This document shows, piece after piece, positions 30,039 through 39,924 of a stretch of DNA of 64,000 nucleotides (its first letter is position 1; each line of letters starts with the position of its first letter). The position numbers were made by a program, and so were the translations under genes. This DNA is from Paenibacillus algicola. GTDB taxonomy: Bacteria > Bacillota > Bacilli > Paenibacillales > Paenibacillaceae. The notes under the pieces were generated by a model that was not told where the DNA came from, did not search any database, and saw only the letters and a program-made list of their open reading frames with translations. The stretch lies in the NCBI RefSeq assembly GCF_005577435.1, contig NZ_CP040396.1, positions 137,501 through 201,500 of the forward strand. Direction: 5' to 3'.

Positions 30039-30539
30039 ATGGAAGTACACGTTGATTTACACAAAGAAGATTTTTGGCGCTTTAACCGGTATGTGATGTT
30101 TCATATGCCGAAGTATAGAACGATGATGCTGTCAGCGCTGATTTCCGTACCGCTGCTCAGTATTCTGCTGCTGAGATTCTCCAGCTTTGACTGGGTGTAT
30201 TCAGTGGTGGTGGGCGTGCTGATCGGCATTCTGTGCGACCTGCTGTTTGTATACCGGATCAAGAGCCGTACGATGAGCATGGTGAAGCATAATGAGGGCA
30301 TTCTGGGGGAACGAACCATTACCGTGGACCGTACAGCGGTGCACGAGTCCAACGACAAGACCCAGCTGCGCTATGACTGGAGCGGCATTCATGATTTGCG
30401 GCGGGATGGGGATTACTTGTATATTTTCGTGAATTCGATGCAAGCGGTCATCATTCCGAAGCGTTCCTTTGGAAGTCCTGAGGCAGAGCAATCATATGTG
30501 AAGGCAGTTGAGGACTACTCCAATAAGACATTTGCATGA
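30039..30539 (+). CDS. YcxB-like membrane protein, unknown function
   Basis: Protein of about 166 residues. A short N-terminal part is followed by two hydrophobic segments (about 33-50 and 55-73) and a soluble C-terminal half containing TITVDRTAVHESND and the YcxB-type ending (DYLYIFVNSMQAVIIPKRSF). The function of this family is not known. An ATG at 30024 is inside the GGAGAGAG ribosome site that serves the ATG at 30039. An extended -10 (TGATATAAT, hexamer 29981-29986) lies upstream. Confidence 0.78.
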   Translation: MEVHVDLHKEDFWRFNRYVMFHMPKYRTMMLSALISVPLLSILLLRFSSFDWVYSVVVGVLIGILCDLLFVYRIKSRTMSMVKHNEGILGERTITVDRTAVHESNDKTQLRYDWSGIHDLRRDGDYLYIFVNSMQAVIIPKRSFGSPEAEQSYVKAVEDYSNKTFA

Positions 30540-30597
30540 GCGGTCGGCGTTAAGCGGATGCTATTAGCCAGAGGAGAAAGGAGAGGAGGTGGAATCC

Positions 30598-30804
30598 ATG
30601 GAGCAATGGGAGTACAAGACGGTCAAGTACGCCACCAAGGGGTTTCTGGGCGGAAAGGTGGACGAGGAGGATCTGAGCGAGCTGTTTAACGGTCTCGGGT
30701 ACGAGGGCTGGGAGCTGGTGTCGTGCTTTGATACGAGCATTTCTCAAGGACAGTCGCGGGATATTATTGCGATCTTTAAGCGCCGTGCCTTTACAGGATT
30801 ATAA
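30598..30804 (+). CDS. DUF4177-type small protein
   Basis: Small protein of 68 residues beginning MEQWEYKTVKY and holding LNGLGYEGWELV-like sequence (here FNGLGYEGWELVSCF), the hallmark of the DUF4177 family of unknown function. AGGAGG is well spaced for this ATG; a GTG 9 bases upstream lies in the ribosome site. It follows the YcxB-like gene by 58 bases and may be co-transcribed. Confidence 0.78.
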   Translation: MEQWEYKTVKYATKGFLGGKVDEEDLSELFNGLGYEGWELVSCFDTSISQGQSRDIIAIFKRRAFTGL

Positions 30805-30839
30805 AAAAAAGCGGCTCCTTGGCCGCCGTATAGCACGGT

Positions 30840-30875
30840 AAAGGCTGGATTCTCATGATGAGATCCAGCCTTTTT
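30840..30875 (+). terminator. Terminator after the DUF4177 gene, overlapping the end of the convergent regulator gene
   Basis: GGCTGGATTCTCATG pairs with ATGAGATCCAGCC (one bulged base) and is followed by five T rightward. The hairpin includes the last codons of the leftward response-regulator gene. Confidence 0.8.
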
Positions 30876-31464
30876 CTTCGGCCAGAGCAATGGCCTCCAG
30901 CCGGTTTCGGGCCCCCAGCTTGTTCAGTGCCTCTGACATATAATTGCGAACCGTACCGTAGGAGAGGTGAAGCTGCTGTGCGATGTCACTGGAACTGCTG
31001 CCGTTCGCAGCCAGGCGCAAAATCTGCTGCTCCCGCTGCGACAACGGGTTGGCCTCTCTCACGGTGCCGAACACAAGCTCTGGCGATACCTCCCGCCGGC
31101 CGTCCATAATGCGCCGCAGCGCTTCAGCCAATCGCTCGCTGGGCTCGTCCTTCAGCAGATAGCCCTGTACACCTGCCTTCACCGCCCGCTCGAAATATCC
31201 CGGCCTTGCGAAGGTCGTGAGTATCACGCACCGGCATGTCGGGACAGTTGTCGCGATTTTTTCGGCAACCTCAAGTCCCGACAAGACCGGCATCTCGATA
31301 TCCAGCAGCGCAATGTCCGGCTGCAGCTGCCGGATGACATTCAGCGCCTCCTGGCCGTCGCCCGCCTGGCCAACCACCTCAATATCCTCTTCTAAATCCA
31401 GCAGCAGGGCCAGTGCTCCCCGCACCATGCGCTGGTCTTCTGCAATAAACACCCGGATGCTCAT
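30853..31464 (-). CDS. NarL/DesR-type response regulator (YvfU-like)
   Basis: Protein of 203 residues with a receiver domain (acidic ED at 9-10, phospho-acceptor Asp55 in LLDIEMP, Thr in ILTTFA, Lys105 in LLKDEP). A LuxR-type helix-turn-helix follows at about 138-198 (LSQREQQILRLAANGSSSSD, LSYGTVRNYMSEALNKLGA). It overlaps the kinase gene by four bases. The gene set ATPase-permease-kinase-regulator matches yvfRSTU of B. subtilis. It probably controls the ABC exporter upstream of it. Confidence 0.92.
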   Translation of the reverse strand: MSIRVFIAEDQRMVRGALALLLDLEEDIEVVGQAGDGQEALNVIRQLQPDIALLDIEMPVLSGLEVAEKIATTVPTCRCVILTTFARPGYFERAVKAGVQGYLLKDEPSERLAEALRRIMDGRREVSPELVFGTVREANPLSQREQQILRLAANGSSSSDIAQQLHLSYGTVRNYMSEALNKLGARNRLEAIALAEEKGWISS

Positions 31465-32606
31465 CCTGCCTCACTCCTTTGGGGGTCCTTCACGACAATC
31501 GGTACTGAAAGCTGAAGGAGTGTGCCCTTTGCGTTCAGCAGCTCCATTTTGCCATTGACCAAGGCTAGCCGTTCTGCCATACCCTTCAGCCCGTTCTTCT
31601 CCCTGACGTTAAAGCTTGCGGCCTCACGGGAAATCCCGATACCGTCATCCTGTACCGTCATTTGCCAGTCTCTGTCCGTCTGCTGAAAAGAGAGGCGGCA
31701 GTGGGAGGCCTGGCTGTGCTTCACGATGTTCGTAATGGCTTCTCTCAGGCAAAGACTTAGAATGTTGTGCGTCGTATCCGGCATCCTCTGAAAATGGGGC
31801 TCGCCTTCGATCGTCATCTCTATTCCCGCGCTGCTTAAAAGCACAGCGGCCTCCTTCAGCTCGCCGGCCAGCGTGGCAGTGCGCATATCGGACACAAGCT
31901 CGCGAACCTGGCGGAGCGCGGCGCGCGACTGTCTCTCGATCTCCCGGGCTTCCTCCCGGACCTGATCCGGATTTACGGCAGCAAGCTTGTCGATCACCTG
32001 GCTCTTCAAAGTAATCAAGGACAGCGTATGTCCCAGCGTATCATGCAAATCCCGGGCAATCCGCATCCGTTCCTCCCCCTTGATCAAATTGCGTATCTGC
32101 TCATTCGCCTGATCCAGCTGCGCTTTCAGCTCCAGCTTGCTGTTCATGGAGCGAATGGCGAATGGAGAAAGTAGCATAATGATCATAAAAGGAAATACAA
32201 AGAGCAGATCGGGATTCCAAGCCTGGCTGATTCGATATATCAGCGGGATCAGCTCTACCATATAGAGCAGCAGCAGGGCACTCCAGAATTTACGGGACTG
32301 GGTATACCAGCCGATAAAATTAGCCGTATAAAAGCCCATAAACAAATACGTAAGACCGTAGAGCATGGAGAACGTGAATATGATTCCCAGCTGCAGCAGC
32401 AGCCAGAATAGAAAGCCGGGCCGAGTTTCCCCGAAGTACAGCTCCCGGTATGACACGAGGAACAAGAGCAGCATGACCACGCCAAACCCGAACCTCAGGC
32501 CATCCTCGTAAGTAAACAGATTGACGATCGGGAGAAATAAATAAATGAGAAATACATAAGGGAGCAGTCCCAGCTTGCGCGGAAATAGCTCAATTGGCTG
32601 CTTCAA
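31461..32606 (-). CDS. DesK-type sensor histidine kinase (YvfT-like)
   Basis: Protein of 381 residues with five to six membrane segments in the first 150 residues and almost no extracellular loop. The dimerisation/phospho-acceptor box RIARDLHDTLGHTLS (His188) and an HATPase domain (REAITNIVKHSQASHC, DDGIGI, NGLKGMAERLALV) follow. This is the DesK architecture, in which the membrane part senses lipid state or membrane-active compounds. The real signal is unknown. It sits between the exporter permease and the response regulator in one leftward operon. Confidence 0.92.
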   Translation of the reverse strand: MKQPIELFPRKLGLLPYVFLIYLFLPIVNLFTYEDGLRFGFGVVMLLLFLVSYRELYFGETRPGFLFWLLLQLGIIFTFSMLYGLTYLFMGFYTANFIGWYTQSRKFWSALLLLYMVELIPLIYRISQAWNPDLLFVFPFMIIMLLSPFAIRSMNSKLELKAQLDQANEQIRNLIKGEERMRIARDLHDTLGHTLSLITLKSQVIDKLAAVNPDQVREEAREIERQSRAALRQVRELVSDMRTATLAGELKEAAVLLSSAGIEMTIEGEPHFQRMPDTTHNILSLCLREAITNIVKHSQASHCRLSFQQTDRDWQMTVQDDGIGISREAASFNVREKNGLKGMAERLALVNGKMELLNAKGTLLQLSVPIVVKDPQRSEAG

Positions 32607-32620
32607 TGGGCATCATCCTC

Positions 32621-33364
32621 TTAGACAGCTTGCTGTTTGTGGCGTACATACGTGGATATTACCATAAACAGGACTAAATATCCTGTCAAAATAAGCACGG
32701 ACTGCAGCTCCGGCAGGCCGCCCTCGGTTATGGCCCAGCCTCCGCTTGCAAAGTGGTAGGAAGGCAGCCACTTGCCGATGGATTGCAGGAAGGAGGGCAG
32801 CATCTCCAGCGGCATCCACATGCCGCCCAGCAGCGCCAATACCAGATAAATTCCGTTGCTCACGCCGCTGGCGGTGTCGACGCGCTTCATGGTGCCAATG
32901 AGTGTGCCGATGGCCAGAAAAGGGGCAGATGCGGCCAGGATCCATACACCGCTGCTGATCCATTGCCAGGCCTGCAGCTGAACATCATTGATCAGGACAC
33001 CTGCTGAGAAAATGACAGCGATGGAGAGCAGCAGCAGCAGCGTCTGGCCGAACATTTTTCCCAGGAAATAAATGCTGGCCGGCAACGGCACGACCTTCAT
33101 CAGTGTGGACCAGCCGAGCGATTGCTCCTGCACGAGCCGGATGCCGAGCGTCATGATCGCCGAGCCCATCACGCTGAATGTGGTCATGGACATCAGATAG
33201 CGAGCCTGGTATGCGCCGGGGTCCCCAGCCCCCGTATTGACGACGCGGGTAAAGATGTAATAGAACGCAATGGGCATCACGAGCGACCAAAAAATAAAAT
33301 ACGGGTTCCGCAGGATGCGAAGCAGTTCCATGCGGCACTGCAGGGAAATCAGCTTTCCAGTCAT
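32621..33364 (-). CDS. ABC-2 type exporter permease (YvfS-like)
   Basis: Protein of 247 residues with about six membrane segments, beginning MTGKLISLQCRMELLRILRN. ABC-2 features are PYFIFWSLVMPIAFYYIF, the LIRLV/LGIRLVQEQSLGW segment and the late GGMWMPLEMLPSFLQSIGKW motif. It pairs with the ATPase encoded directly upstream. The open frame runs back to 33859, but that extension is the shadow of the ATPase gene. GGAGG is placed for the ATG at 33364. Confidence 0.9.
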   Translation of the reverse strand: MTGKLISLQCRMELLRILRNPYFIFWSLVMPIAFYYIFTRVVNTGAGDPGAYQARYLMSMTTFSVMGSAIMTLGIRLVQEQSLGWSTLMKVVPLPASIYFLGKMFGQTLLLLLSIAVIFSAGVLINDVQLQAWQWISSGVWILAASAPFLAIGTLIGTMKRVDTASGVSNGIYLVLALLGGMWMPLEMLPSFLQSIGKWLPSYHFASGGWAITEGGLPELQSVLILTGYLVLFMVISTYVRHKQQAV

Positions 33365-33365
33365 A

Positions 33366-34301
33366 TCAGACGACCTCCTCTTTCCGGGCTGTGAGCTGTT
33401 CAAACGCTTCATCAAGACTGCCCTGATCCATCTGGATGTCGTGAACGGGCAGCTCCTCTTTGAAAATGATCGATAACACCAAATCAGTATTGTTAGTGTA
33501 AACGTGCAGGCGCCCCTGCTCCTGCTGGAGCCCGGTGACGTCAGGTACAGCCTCCAGCCGGGCAATGATATTCGCAGCGGTGCCGCTGCGGCACTGGAAC
33601 GACAGGGATTTACGGGACAGCCTGGCTTTGATCTCAGCCGGGCTGCCGTCTGCAGCGATACGCCCGTCCTTAAACAGCACAATCCGGTCTGCATTGTCGT
33701 CGGCTTCTTGAAGGTAGTGAGTCGTAAACAGGATGCTTTTTCCTTGTGCCGCCAAACTCCGTACCGTAGACCAGAACAGCCGCCGCGCGGTCGTATCCAG
33801 CCCCACGGTGGGCTCGTCGAAGAAGAGCAGGTCCGGATTACCGGCCAGCGCCAGGGCAAAGCTCAGCTTGCGCTTTTGTCCGCCGGACATTTTGGTCGCC
33901 CGCTTGCTAAGATCTTCTTGGTTAAGCCCGGTCAGCTGCATCACCTCAGCCATTTCCATGGGCTTGGGGTAATAGCCTCTGATCAGCTCCAGGATTTCAC
34001 CAGCCTTCAGGCTGTCCATCACACTGACCTCCTGCAGCATCGCCCCGATCCGGCGCCGGACCTTCAGGTCCTTCGGACTGCCGCCAAGCACCTCAACCGT
34101 GCCGGCATCCGGCTCCAGCAAGCCCAGCATCATGGATAGGATTGTGGTTTTTCCGGCCCCATTGGGACCCAGAATGGCTGTAATGCTGCCTTGCTGGAGG
34201 GTAAAGGATACCCCATCTACGGCCCGCTTGCTGCCAAACTGCTTGCTGACGTTATGAATTGCCACTGCCACCGCCGTATTTTGCGTAATATTTAAACTCA
34301 A
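33366..34301 (-). CDS. ABC exporter ATP-binding protein (YvfR-like)
   Basis: Protein of 311 residues with Walker A LGPNGAGKTT, Q-loop LQEVS, signature MSGGQKRKLSFALAL, Walker B LLFFDEPTVGLD and the His of TTHYLQEAD. The C-terminal 80 residues are the extension common to drug or lipid exporters. The start is a TTG with AAAGGTG 8 bases upstream; no ATG is better placed. It is the first gene of a leftward operon with permease, kinase and regulator. Such exporters commonly remove antimicrobial or membrane-active compounds; the substrate is not known. Confidence 0.92.
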   Translation of the reverse strand: MSLNITQNTAVAVAIHNVSKQFGSKRAVDGVSFTLQQGSITAILGPNGAGKTTILSMMLGLLEPDAGTVEVLGGSPKDLKVRRRIGAMLQEVSVMDSLKAGEILELIRGYYPKPMEMAEVMQLTGLNQEDLSKRATKMSGGQKRKLSFALALAGNPDLLFFDEPTVGLDTTARRLFWSTVRSLAAQGKSILFTTHYLQEADDNADRIVLFKDGRIAADGSPAEIKARLSRKSLSFQCRSGTAANIIARLEAVPDVTGLQQEQGRLHVYTNNTDLVLSIIFKEELPVHDIQMDQGSLDEAFEQLTARKEEVV

Positions 34302-34371
34302 TGCAACCGCACCTTTCTATTGCTTGGTATGGTTATCTTATCGAAGAGGCCCCCGCCCTGATGAGTAAACT

Positions 34372-34400
34372 TTGTCATGACTTGATATGACTTTTGTCAT
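34372..34400. promoter_or_regulatory. Candidate operator of the YvfU-like regulator
   Basis: The palindrome ATGACTTTTGTCAT (34387-34400) is preceded by GTCATGAC (34374-34381), giving repeated TGAC/GTCA half-sites about 70-100 bases before the exporter ATPase start. DesR-type regulators bind such paired inverted repeats, so autoregulation of the exporter operon is likely. Confidence 0.6.
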
Positions 34401-34469
34401 CTCGGGACAATCTAGAAAGAGACCTGCGGGGCGAGGACGGCCAGAAGAGTGGGAGACAAGCGTTATTGA

Positions 34470-35327
<858 letters not shown>

Positions 35328-35373
35328 GTTGATGGCATCTGTGTGCAATGCAGCGTCATGGCGAAGGAATTTC

Positions 35374-35407
35374 AAGCTTCGGGCCGAAGAGGGCTCGGAG
35401 CTTTTTT
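35374..35407 (+). terminator. Rho-independent terminator after gdh
   Basis: AAGCTTCGGGCC pairs with GGGCTCGGAGCTT (with G-U pairs), followed by six T. Confidence 0.8.
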
Positions 35408-35424
35408 GGCGCAGGGGTCTTCTC

Positions 35425-35453
35425 TTGACCGAAATGATGCCTTCAATTATAGT
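35425..35453 (+). promoter_or_regulatory. Promoter of the glucokinase gene
   Basis: TTGACC, 17 bases, TATAGT. A second -10-like TATAAT lies at 35473-35478 without a good -35. Confidence 0.65.
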
Positions 35454-35504
35454 GGGTACAGTAGAAGCAATCTATAATATAGAAGGAAAAAGGTGGCTTG
35501 TAAC

Positions 35505-36455
35505 ATGTCTGAGAACATCTACGTAGGTGTCGATTTAGGCGGAACGGCGATCAAGGTCGGGATCTGCAACGAGGAAGGGCAGCTTCTGCAGACATATGAG
35601 GGACCGACAGAAACGTCCAAGGGCGTGGAGGCGGTTATTAACAATATAGAGAAATATGTTCGTCATATTGTCGAGGAGTCTCCTTACAGCTGGGACCAGT
35701 TAGCGGGCGTGGGAGCCGGCTTTGCAGGCTTTACAAATATCCGTGAAGGCATCATCATATTCGCACCGAACGTAGGGTTCAAGGATGTTCCGATTCGCGC
35801 CATACTGGAGGAACGATTCGGCAAGCCTGTCAAAATAGACAACGATGCCAATGTAGCCGCGCTGGGAGAAGCCTGGAGCGGTGCCGGACGCGGCGTGGAT
35901 AACTGTGTCTGCTTTACCCTGGGTACCGGCGTTGGCGGAGGTATTATTATCAACGGCAGGATTTATCAGGGCTTTGGCGGCATGGCCGGCGAGCTCGGGC
36001 ATATTACCGTCGTGCCGGATCTGGAAGCGATTCAATGCGGCTGCGGCAAGATGGGATGCCTGGAGACGGTCTCCTCGGCAACCGGCATTATTCGGATGGC
36101 GAAGGACGCGGTGGCCCGGGGGGATCGCACCTCGCTGGCACTGGCAGACAGCATAACGGCGAAGGAAGTGTTTGATGCGGCAAAGGCTGGAGATGAGGTA
36201 GCTATGCGCATCGTCAACCGTGCGGCCTACTACCTGGGCAAGTCCATGTCTTCCGTGGCCGCGGTCCTGAATCCTGAAGTGTTCATTATCGGCGGGGGTG
36301 TATCCAAGGCCGGAGATTTCCTGTTTGATGAAATTCGTTCGGTATTTCAGAAGCTGACGCCGGAGCCGCTGCAGCGCGGTGTTCGCATCGTAGCGGCAGA
36401 GCTTGGCAATGATGCTGGAATCGTCGGCGCTGCCGGCCTTCACCTGCGCTCTTAA
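35505..36455 (+). CDS. glcK: Glucokinase, ROK family
   Basis: Enzyme of about 316 residues that phosphorylates glucose with ATP. It has the ATP motif VDLGGTAIKVGI near the start, the glucose-binding DNDANVAALGE, and GTGVGGGIIINGR. ELGHITV leads to the ROK zinc motif CGCGKMGCLET, and a late GGGVSKAG is present. The frame extends four codons upstream, but AAAGGTGG fits the ATG at 35505. Together with gdh it handles intracellular glucose, and it starts the run towards rapZ-yvcK. Confidence 0.93.
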   Translation: MSENIYVGVDLGGTAIKVGICNEEGQLLQTYEGPTETSKGVEAVINNIEKYVRHIVEESPYSWDQLAGVGAGFAGFTNIREGIIIFAPNVGFKDVPIRAILEERFGKPVKIDNDANVAALGEAWSGAGRGVDNCVCFTLGTGVGGGIIINGRIYQGFGGMAGELGHITVVPDLEAIQCGCGKMGCLETVSSATGIIRMAKDAVARGDRTSLALADSITAKEVFDAAKAGDEVAMRIVNRAAYYLGKSMSSVAAVLNPEVFIIGGGVSKAGDFLFDEIRSVFQKLTPEPLQRGVRIVAAELGNDAGIVGAAGLHLRS

Positions 36456-36518
36456 TCAAGACGATAACGAAGGAGACGGCCTGTCACTAGAGGATAATGT
36501 TCAAGGGAGGGAATGCTG

Positions 36519-37424
36519 ATGCTGGAAACAGAGGAACGCGGCAAGACCAATTCGATGGCCACGCTAATTATCATTACCGGCATGTCAGGAGCAGGAAAGA
36601 CGCTGGCTGTACAGAGCCTGGAGGACCTCGGGTTTTTCTGTGTCGACAATCTGCCCCCGGTGCTGATTCCGAAGTTTGCGGAGCTGATTGAGCAATCGAA
36701 CGGCAAGATCGGCAAGGTCGCGCTGGTCATTGATCTTCGCGGCCGGGAATTTTTCACCGCGCTGGCGGAGTCGCTGAACTACATCAAGGATCACTTTACG
36801 ATCCACAGCGAAATCATGTTTCTGGATGCGACGGATTCCGTGCTCGTCCAGCGCTACAAGGAGAGCCGCCGCCGCCATCCGTTGGCGCCGGAGGGGATGC
36901 CGCTCGACGGAATCCGCCTGGAGCGCAAGATGCTAGATGAGCTGAAGAACTCAGCGACGCAGGTTATCGACACCAGCCTCATGAAGCCGGCGCGGCTGAA
37001 GGAAACGATTATTTCCCGGTTTACGCATCTGGAAAACCGCATGCTGACGGTCAATGTGACCTCCTTTGGATTCAAATATGGCATTCCGATTGATGCGGAT
37101 TTGGTGTTTGACGTCCGCTTTTTGCCGAATCCCCATTATGTAGAGACCCTTCGCCCCAATACGGGCCAGCACAGTGATGTATACGAGTATGTGATGAAGT
37201 GGCCGGAAACGCAGGCCTTTCTGACGAAGCTGCTCGATATGCTCCATTTCCTGATCCCGCAGTACCGCAAGGAAGGAAAGAGCCAGGTAATCATCGGCAT
37301 TGGCTGCACCGGTGGCAAGCACCGCTCTGTGGCAATCTCGGAATATCTCGGAAAGATGCTGTCGGCGAGTGAAACCGAGAAGGTTTCGGTAAGCCACCGC
37401 GATCATGACCGGGACCGGCATTAA
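36519..37424 (+). CDS. rapZ: RapZ/YvcJ nucleotide-binding protein
   Basis: Protein of about 301 residues with Walker A GMSGAGKT (21-28) and a Walker B-like VALVIDLRG. The C-terminal half is typical of RapZ (FGFKYGIPIDADLVFDVRFL, RNPHYV-like PNPHYV, GIGCTGGKHRSV), where E. coli RapZ binds RNA. In Bacillus YvcJ hydrolyses nucleotides and affects competence. Start codons at 36513, 36519 and 36555 are possible; AGGGAGG favours 36519. It is 12 bases ahead of yvcK, in the conserved rapZ-yvcK-whiA-crh order. Confidence 0.93.
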   Translation: MLETEERGKTNSMATLIIITGMSGAGKTLAVQSLEDLGFFCVDNLPPVLIPKFAELIEQSNGKIGKVALVIDLRGREFFTALAESLNYIKDHFTIHSEIMFLDATDSVLVQRYKESRRRHPLAPEGMPLDGIRLERKMLDELKNSATQVIDTSLMKPARLKETIISRFTHLENRMLTVNVTSFGFKYGIPIDADLVFDVRFLPNPHYVETLRPNTGQHSDVYEYVMKWPETQAFLTKLLDMLHFLIPQYRKEGKSQVIIGIGCTGGKHRSVAISEYLGKMLSASETEKVSVSHRDHDRDRH

Positions 37425-37436
37425 CTGAGGGAAGTG

Positions 37437-38423
37437 ATGAATGTGGCTCAAACAGCCGGAAAGCGTCCCCGCATCGTCGTGATGGGGGGCGGAACAGGAC
37501 TGTCTGTCATGCTTCGGGGACTTAAAGAGAAGCCGCTCGACATCACAGCAATCGTCACTGTAGCCGATGATGGAGGCAGCTCCGGCATTCTTCGCAGTGA
37601 GCTGCAGATGCCTCCTCCGGGAGATATTCGGAACGTATTAACGGCGCTTGCCGATGTTGAGCCGCTGCTGGCGGATATTCTGAAGTACCGCTTCAGCGCC
37701 GGCTCCAATCTGGCAGGCCACAGCCTCGGCAATCTGATCCTGGCAGCGCTCACCGACATGCACGGTGACTTTGTAACCGCGGTCAAGGAGATGAGCCGGG
37801 TTTTCGTCTGTCGTGGAGCGGTTTTGCCTGCGGCTGGCGAGGGCGTGGTGCTGCATGCGGAGATGGAGGACGGCAGTATCGTTTCCGGGGAATCCAAGAT
37901 TCCGGAGGCTGGAGGCGTTATCAAGCGCGTATTTCTGGAGCCGGAGGAAGTGGAGCCGCTGCCGGAAGCGCTGGAGGCTGTCATGCAGGCGGATGCGATT
38001 CTGATCGGACCGGGAAGCCTGTATACGAGCATTCTTCCCAATCTGCTCGTGCCGAAGCTCGCGGAAGCAGTAGTACAGTCCAAGGCTATAAAAATATTTG
38101 TATGTAATGTTATGACACAGCCCGGAGAAACCGACAATTATACGGTCGGTGATCATCTCCAGGCCATTTATGATCATATAGGCCTTCATCTGTTTGACTA
38201 TGTGATCGTCAATGACGGAGAAATTCCGCCACAGGTCCAGGATCAGTATGCGGAGCAGGGGGCGAAGCCCGTGCTTCTGGACCGGGATGAGGTCACGAGC
38301 CGGGGCTACAAGCTGATTGCCGACAAGCTCGTGCTGTTCCGGACCTACCTCCGTCATGATGCGGAACGTCTGAGCCAGCATATTTACCAGCTGGTGAACG
38401 ACTGGATTTCCAGAGAGAGGTGA
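37437..38423 (+). CDS. yvcK: YvcK/CofD-like gluconeogenesis and cell-wall factor
   Basis: Protein of about 328 residues of the CofD-like family, beginning [18 protein letters not shown] and holding [52 protein letters not shown] and [11 protein letters not shown]. YvcK binds UDP-sugars and is needed for growth on gluconeogenic carbon and for normal cell shape. The exact start is open: ATG 37437 is close to AGGGAAG, and a GTG at 37443 is better spaced. Its stop overlaps a possible GTG start of whiA. Confidence 0.92.
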   Translation: MNVAQTAGKRPRIVVMGGGTGLSVMLRGLKEKPLDITAIVTVADDGGSSGILRSELQMPPPGDIRNVLTALADVEPLLADILKYRFSAGSNLAGHSLGNLILAALTDMHGDFVTAVKEMSRVFVCRGAVLPAAGEGVVLHAEMEDGSIVSGESKIPEAGGVIKRVFLEPEEVEPLPEALEAVMQADAILIGPGSLYTSILPNLLVPKLAEAVVQSKAIKIFVCNVMTQPGETDNYTVGDHLQAIYDHIGLHLFDYVIVNDGEIPPQVQDQYAEQGAKPVLLDRDEVTSRGYKLIADKLVLFRTYLRHDAERLSQHIYQLVNDWISRER

Positions 38424-38428
38424 GTCCC

Positions 38429-39358
38429 TTGTCTTTTGCGGCTCAAACCAAAAAAGAATTAACCATGATCGAAAGCCAGAGCTGCTGCGAGAAAGCCGAG
38501 CTGTCCGCGCTCATTCGCATGAACGGATCCGTTCAGCTATCCAGCAAGAAGATTGTTCTGGACATATCGACAGAAAATGCCGCGATTGCAAGGCGGATTT
38601 ATTCCTTGATCAAGAAGCATTTTCAAGTGCATACGGAGCTCCTGGTGCGTAAAAAAATGCGCTTGAAGAAGAATAATGTATATATCGTCCGGATTCCCGC
38701 TCAGGTTCAGGAAATTTTAAAGGGACTCCATATTGTGTCCGAGGGCTTTCTGTTTCTTCCCCGGATTGATGATCAAATTATCCGCAAAAATTGCTGTAAA
38801 CGCGCTTACCTGCGCGGCGCCTTTATGGCCGGAGGCTCGGTGAACAATCCGGAGGGCTCCTCTTATCATCTGGAGATTGCCTCCATGTATGAGGAGCACT
38901 GTCAGGCCCTGGTCGATCTGGCGAATGAATTTCACCTGAACGCGCGCTGTATCGAGCGCAAGAAGGGGTTCATCTTCTACATCAAGGAAGGCGAGAAGAT
39001 TATCGAGTTCCTGAATCTGATCGGGGCCCATCAGGCGCTGTTCAAATTCGAGGATGTCCGCATCATGCGGGACATGCGCAATTCGGTGAACCGGATCGTG
39101 AATTGTGAAACGGCGAATCTGAACAAGACGATCGGTGCCGCCATCCGGCAGATTGAGAACATCAAGCTGCTTCAAAGAGAGGTCGGCCTCGACAAGCTGC
39201 CAGATAAGCTCCGCGAGGTCGCCGAGATCAGGCTTCAGCATCCCGATATGAATCTGAAAGAGGTCGGAGAGCTGCTGAAGGGAACCGTCAGCAAGTCGGG
39301 AGTGAACCACAGGCTGCGCAAGATTGACGAGCTGGCGGAAAAAATCCGAAACGGCTGA
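38429..39358 (+). CDS. whiA: WhiA sporulation/division regulator
   Basis: Protein of about 309 residues combining a LAGLIDADG-like fold (about 1-200; [32 protein letters not shown]) with a C-terminal helix-turn-helix ([37 protein letters not shown]). It affects cell division and, in Streptomyces, sporulation. A TTG start at 38429 gives the family-typical beginning [12 protein letters not shown] with AGAGAGG upstream; a GTG at 38420 is the other choice. It follows yvcK without a gap. Confidence 0.93.
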   Translation: MSFAAQTKKELTMIESQSCCEKAELSALIRMNGSVQLSSKKIVLDISTENAAIARRIYSLIKKHFQVHTELLVRKKMRLKKNNVYIVRIPAQVQEILKGLHIVSEGFLFLPRIDDQIIRKNCCKRAYLRGAFMAGGSVNNPEGSSYHLEIASMYEEHCQALVDLANEFHLNARCIERKKGFIFYIKEGEKIIEFLNLIGAHQALFKFEDVRIMRDMRNSVNRIVNCETANLNKTIGAAIRQIENIKLLQREVGLDKLPDKLREVAEIRLQHPDMNLKEVGELLKGTVSKSGVNHRLRKIDELAEKIRNG

Positions 39359-39460
39359 AGCTTTATAAACTAGTGTCCTGTATGGTAAGATGGTATAATA
39401 TTAGAAATGTGAAGGCTGAAAAAGGTAATCAAGATTTTATAAATAGGGGGTAAACTTTCC

Positions 39461-39730
39461 ATGACCAAGCACCCGGTAGTTGTTCGGCTGAAGACGGGTC
39501 TACATGCCAGACCGGCCGCGTTGTTCGTTCAAGAAGCGAATAAATATTCATCTGAAATTTTCGTGGAAAAAGATGATAAAAAAGTGAACGCCAAAAGTAT
39601 TATGGGCATCATGAGCCTTGCCATCAGTTCGGGTACTGAGGTTTATATCAGCGCCGATGGCGCTGACGCGGAGCAGGCGGTTACTTCCTTAGTGAACCTG
39701 GTGAGCAAAGAAGAGCTGGAGAATCAGTAA
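39461..39730 (+). CDS. crh: Crh-position HPr-family protein that keeps His15
   Basis: Protein of 89 residues of the HPr fold. The sequence RLKTGLHARPAALFVQEANK is very like B. subtilis Crh, which has Gln at position 15 (GLQARP). Here the residue is His15, the PTS phosphorylation site, and the HprK target Ser46 is present in NAKSIMGIM. So it could take part in PTS sugar transport, in catabolite repression, or both. The place behind whiA is that of crh. An extended -10 (TGGTATAAT, hexamer 39394-39399) lies in front, and a terminator follows. Whether to call it ptsH or crh cannot be settled without the rest of the genome. Confidence 0.85.
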   Translation: MTKHPVVVRLKTGLHARPAALFVQEANKYSSEIFVEKDDKKVNAKSIMGIMSLAISSGTEVYISADGADAEQAVTSLVNLVSKEELENQ

Positions 39731-39768
39731 TATAGGACGGCTCCGCCGTCCACTGTGACATAAGTAAG

Positions 39769-39796
39769 GAAAAGCCTTGAGCATCAAGGCTTTTTT
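39769..39796 (+). terminator. Rho-independent terminator after crh
   Basis: AAAAGCCTTGA and TCAAGGCTTTT form a perfect stem with a GCA loop and a T run. Confidence 0.92.
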
Positions 39797-39841
39797 AATA
39801 TTAGCGCTGCGCTGGCACTAACCGCACCGCTGTAGCGCATG

Positions 39842-39885
39842 ATGGGGCCGCCCTCAAGATCCTTGGATCTTGAAGGCGGCCCCAT
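39842..39885. terminator. Very long hairpin between convergent crh and AraC-type gene
   Basis: ATGGGGCCGCC pairs with GGCGGCCCCAT and, inside a two-base mismatch, CAAGATCC pairs with GGATCTTG. There is no strong U tract. It lies about 40 bases beyond the end of the leftward regulator gene and may stop or stabilise that transcript. Confidence 0.6.
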
Positions 39886-39924
39886 TGTCGGTGTGGCGAT
39901 ATTCAGTATGTGTAACGCAGCGTC

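Noticed and set aside
33504..34139. 211-residue plus-strand frame opposite the exporter ATPase gene
   Set aside because: Antisense shadow; the opposite strand carries all ATPase motifs.
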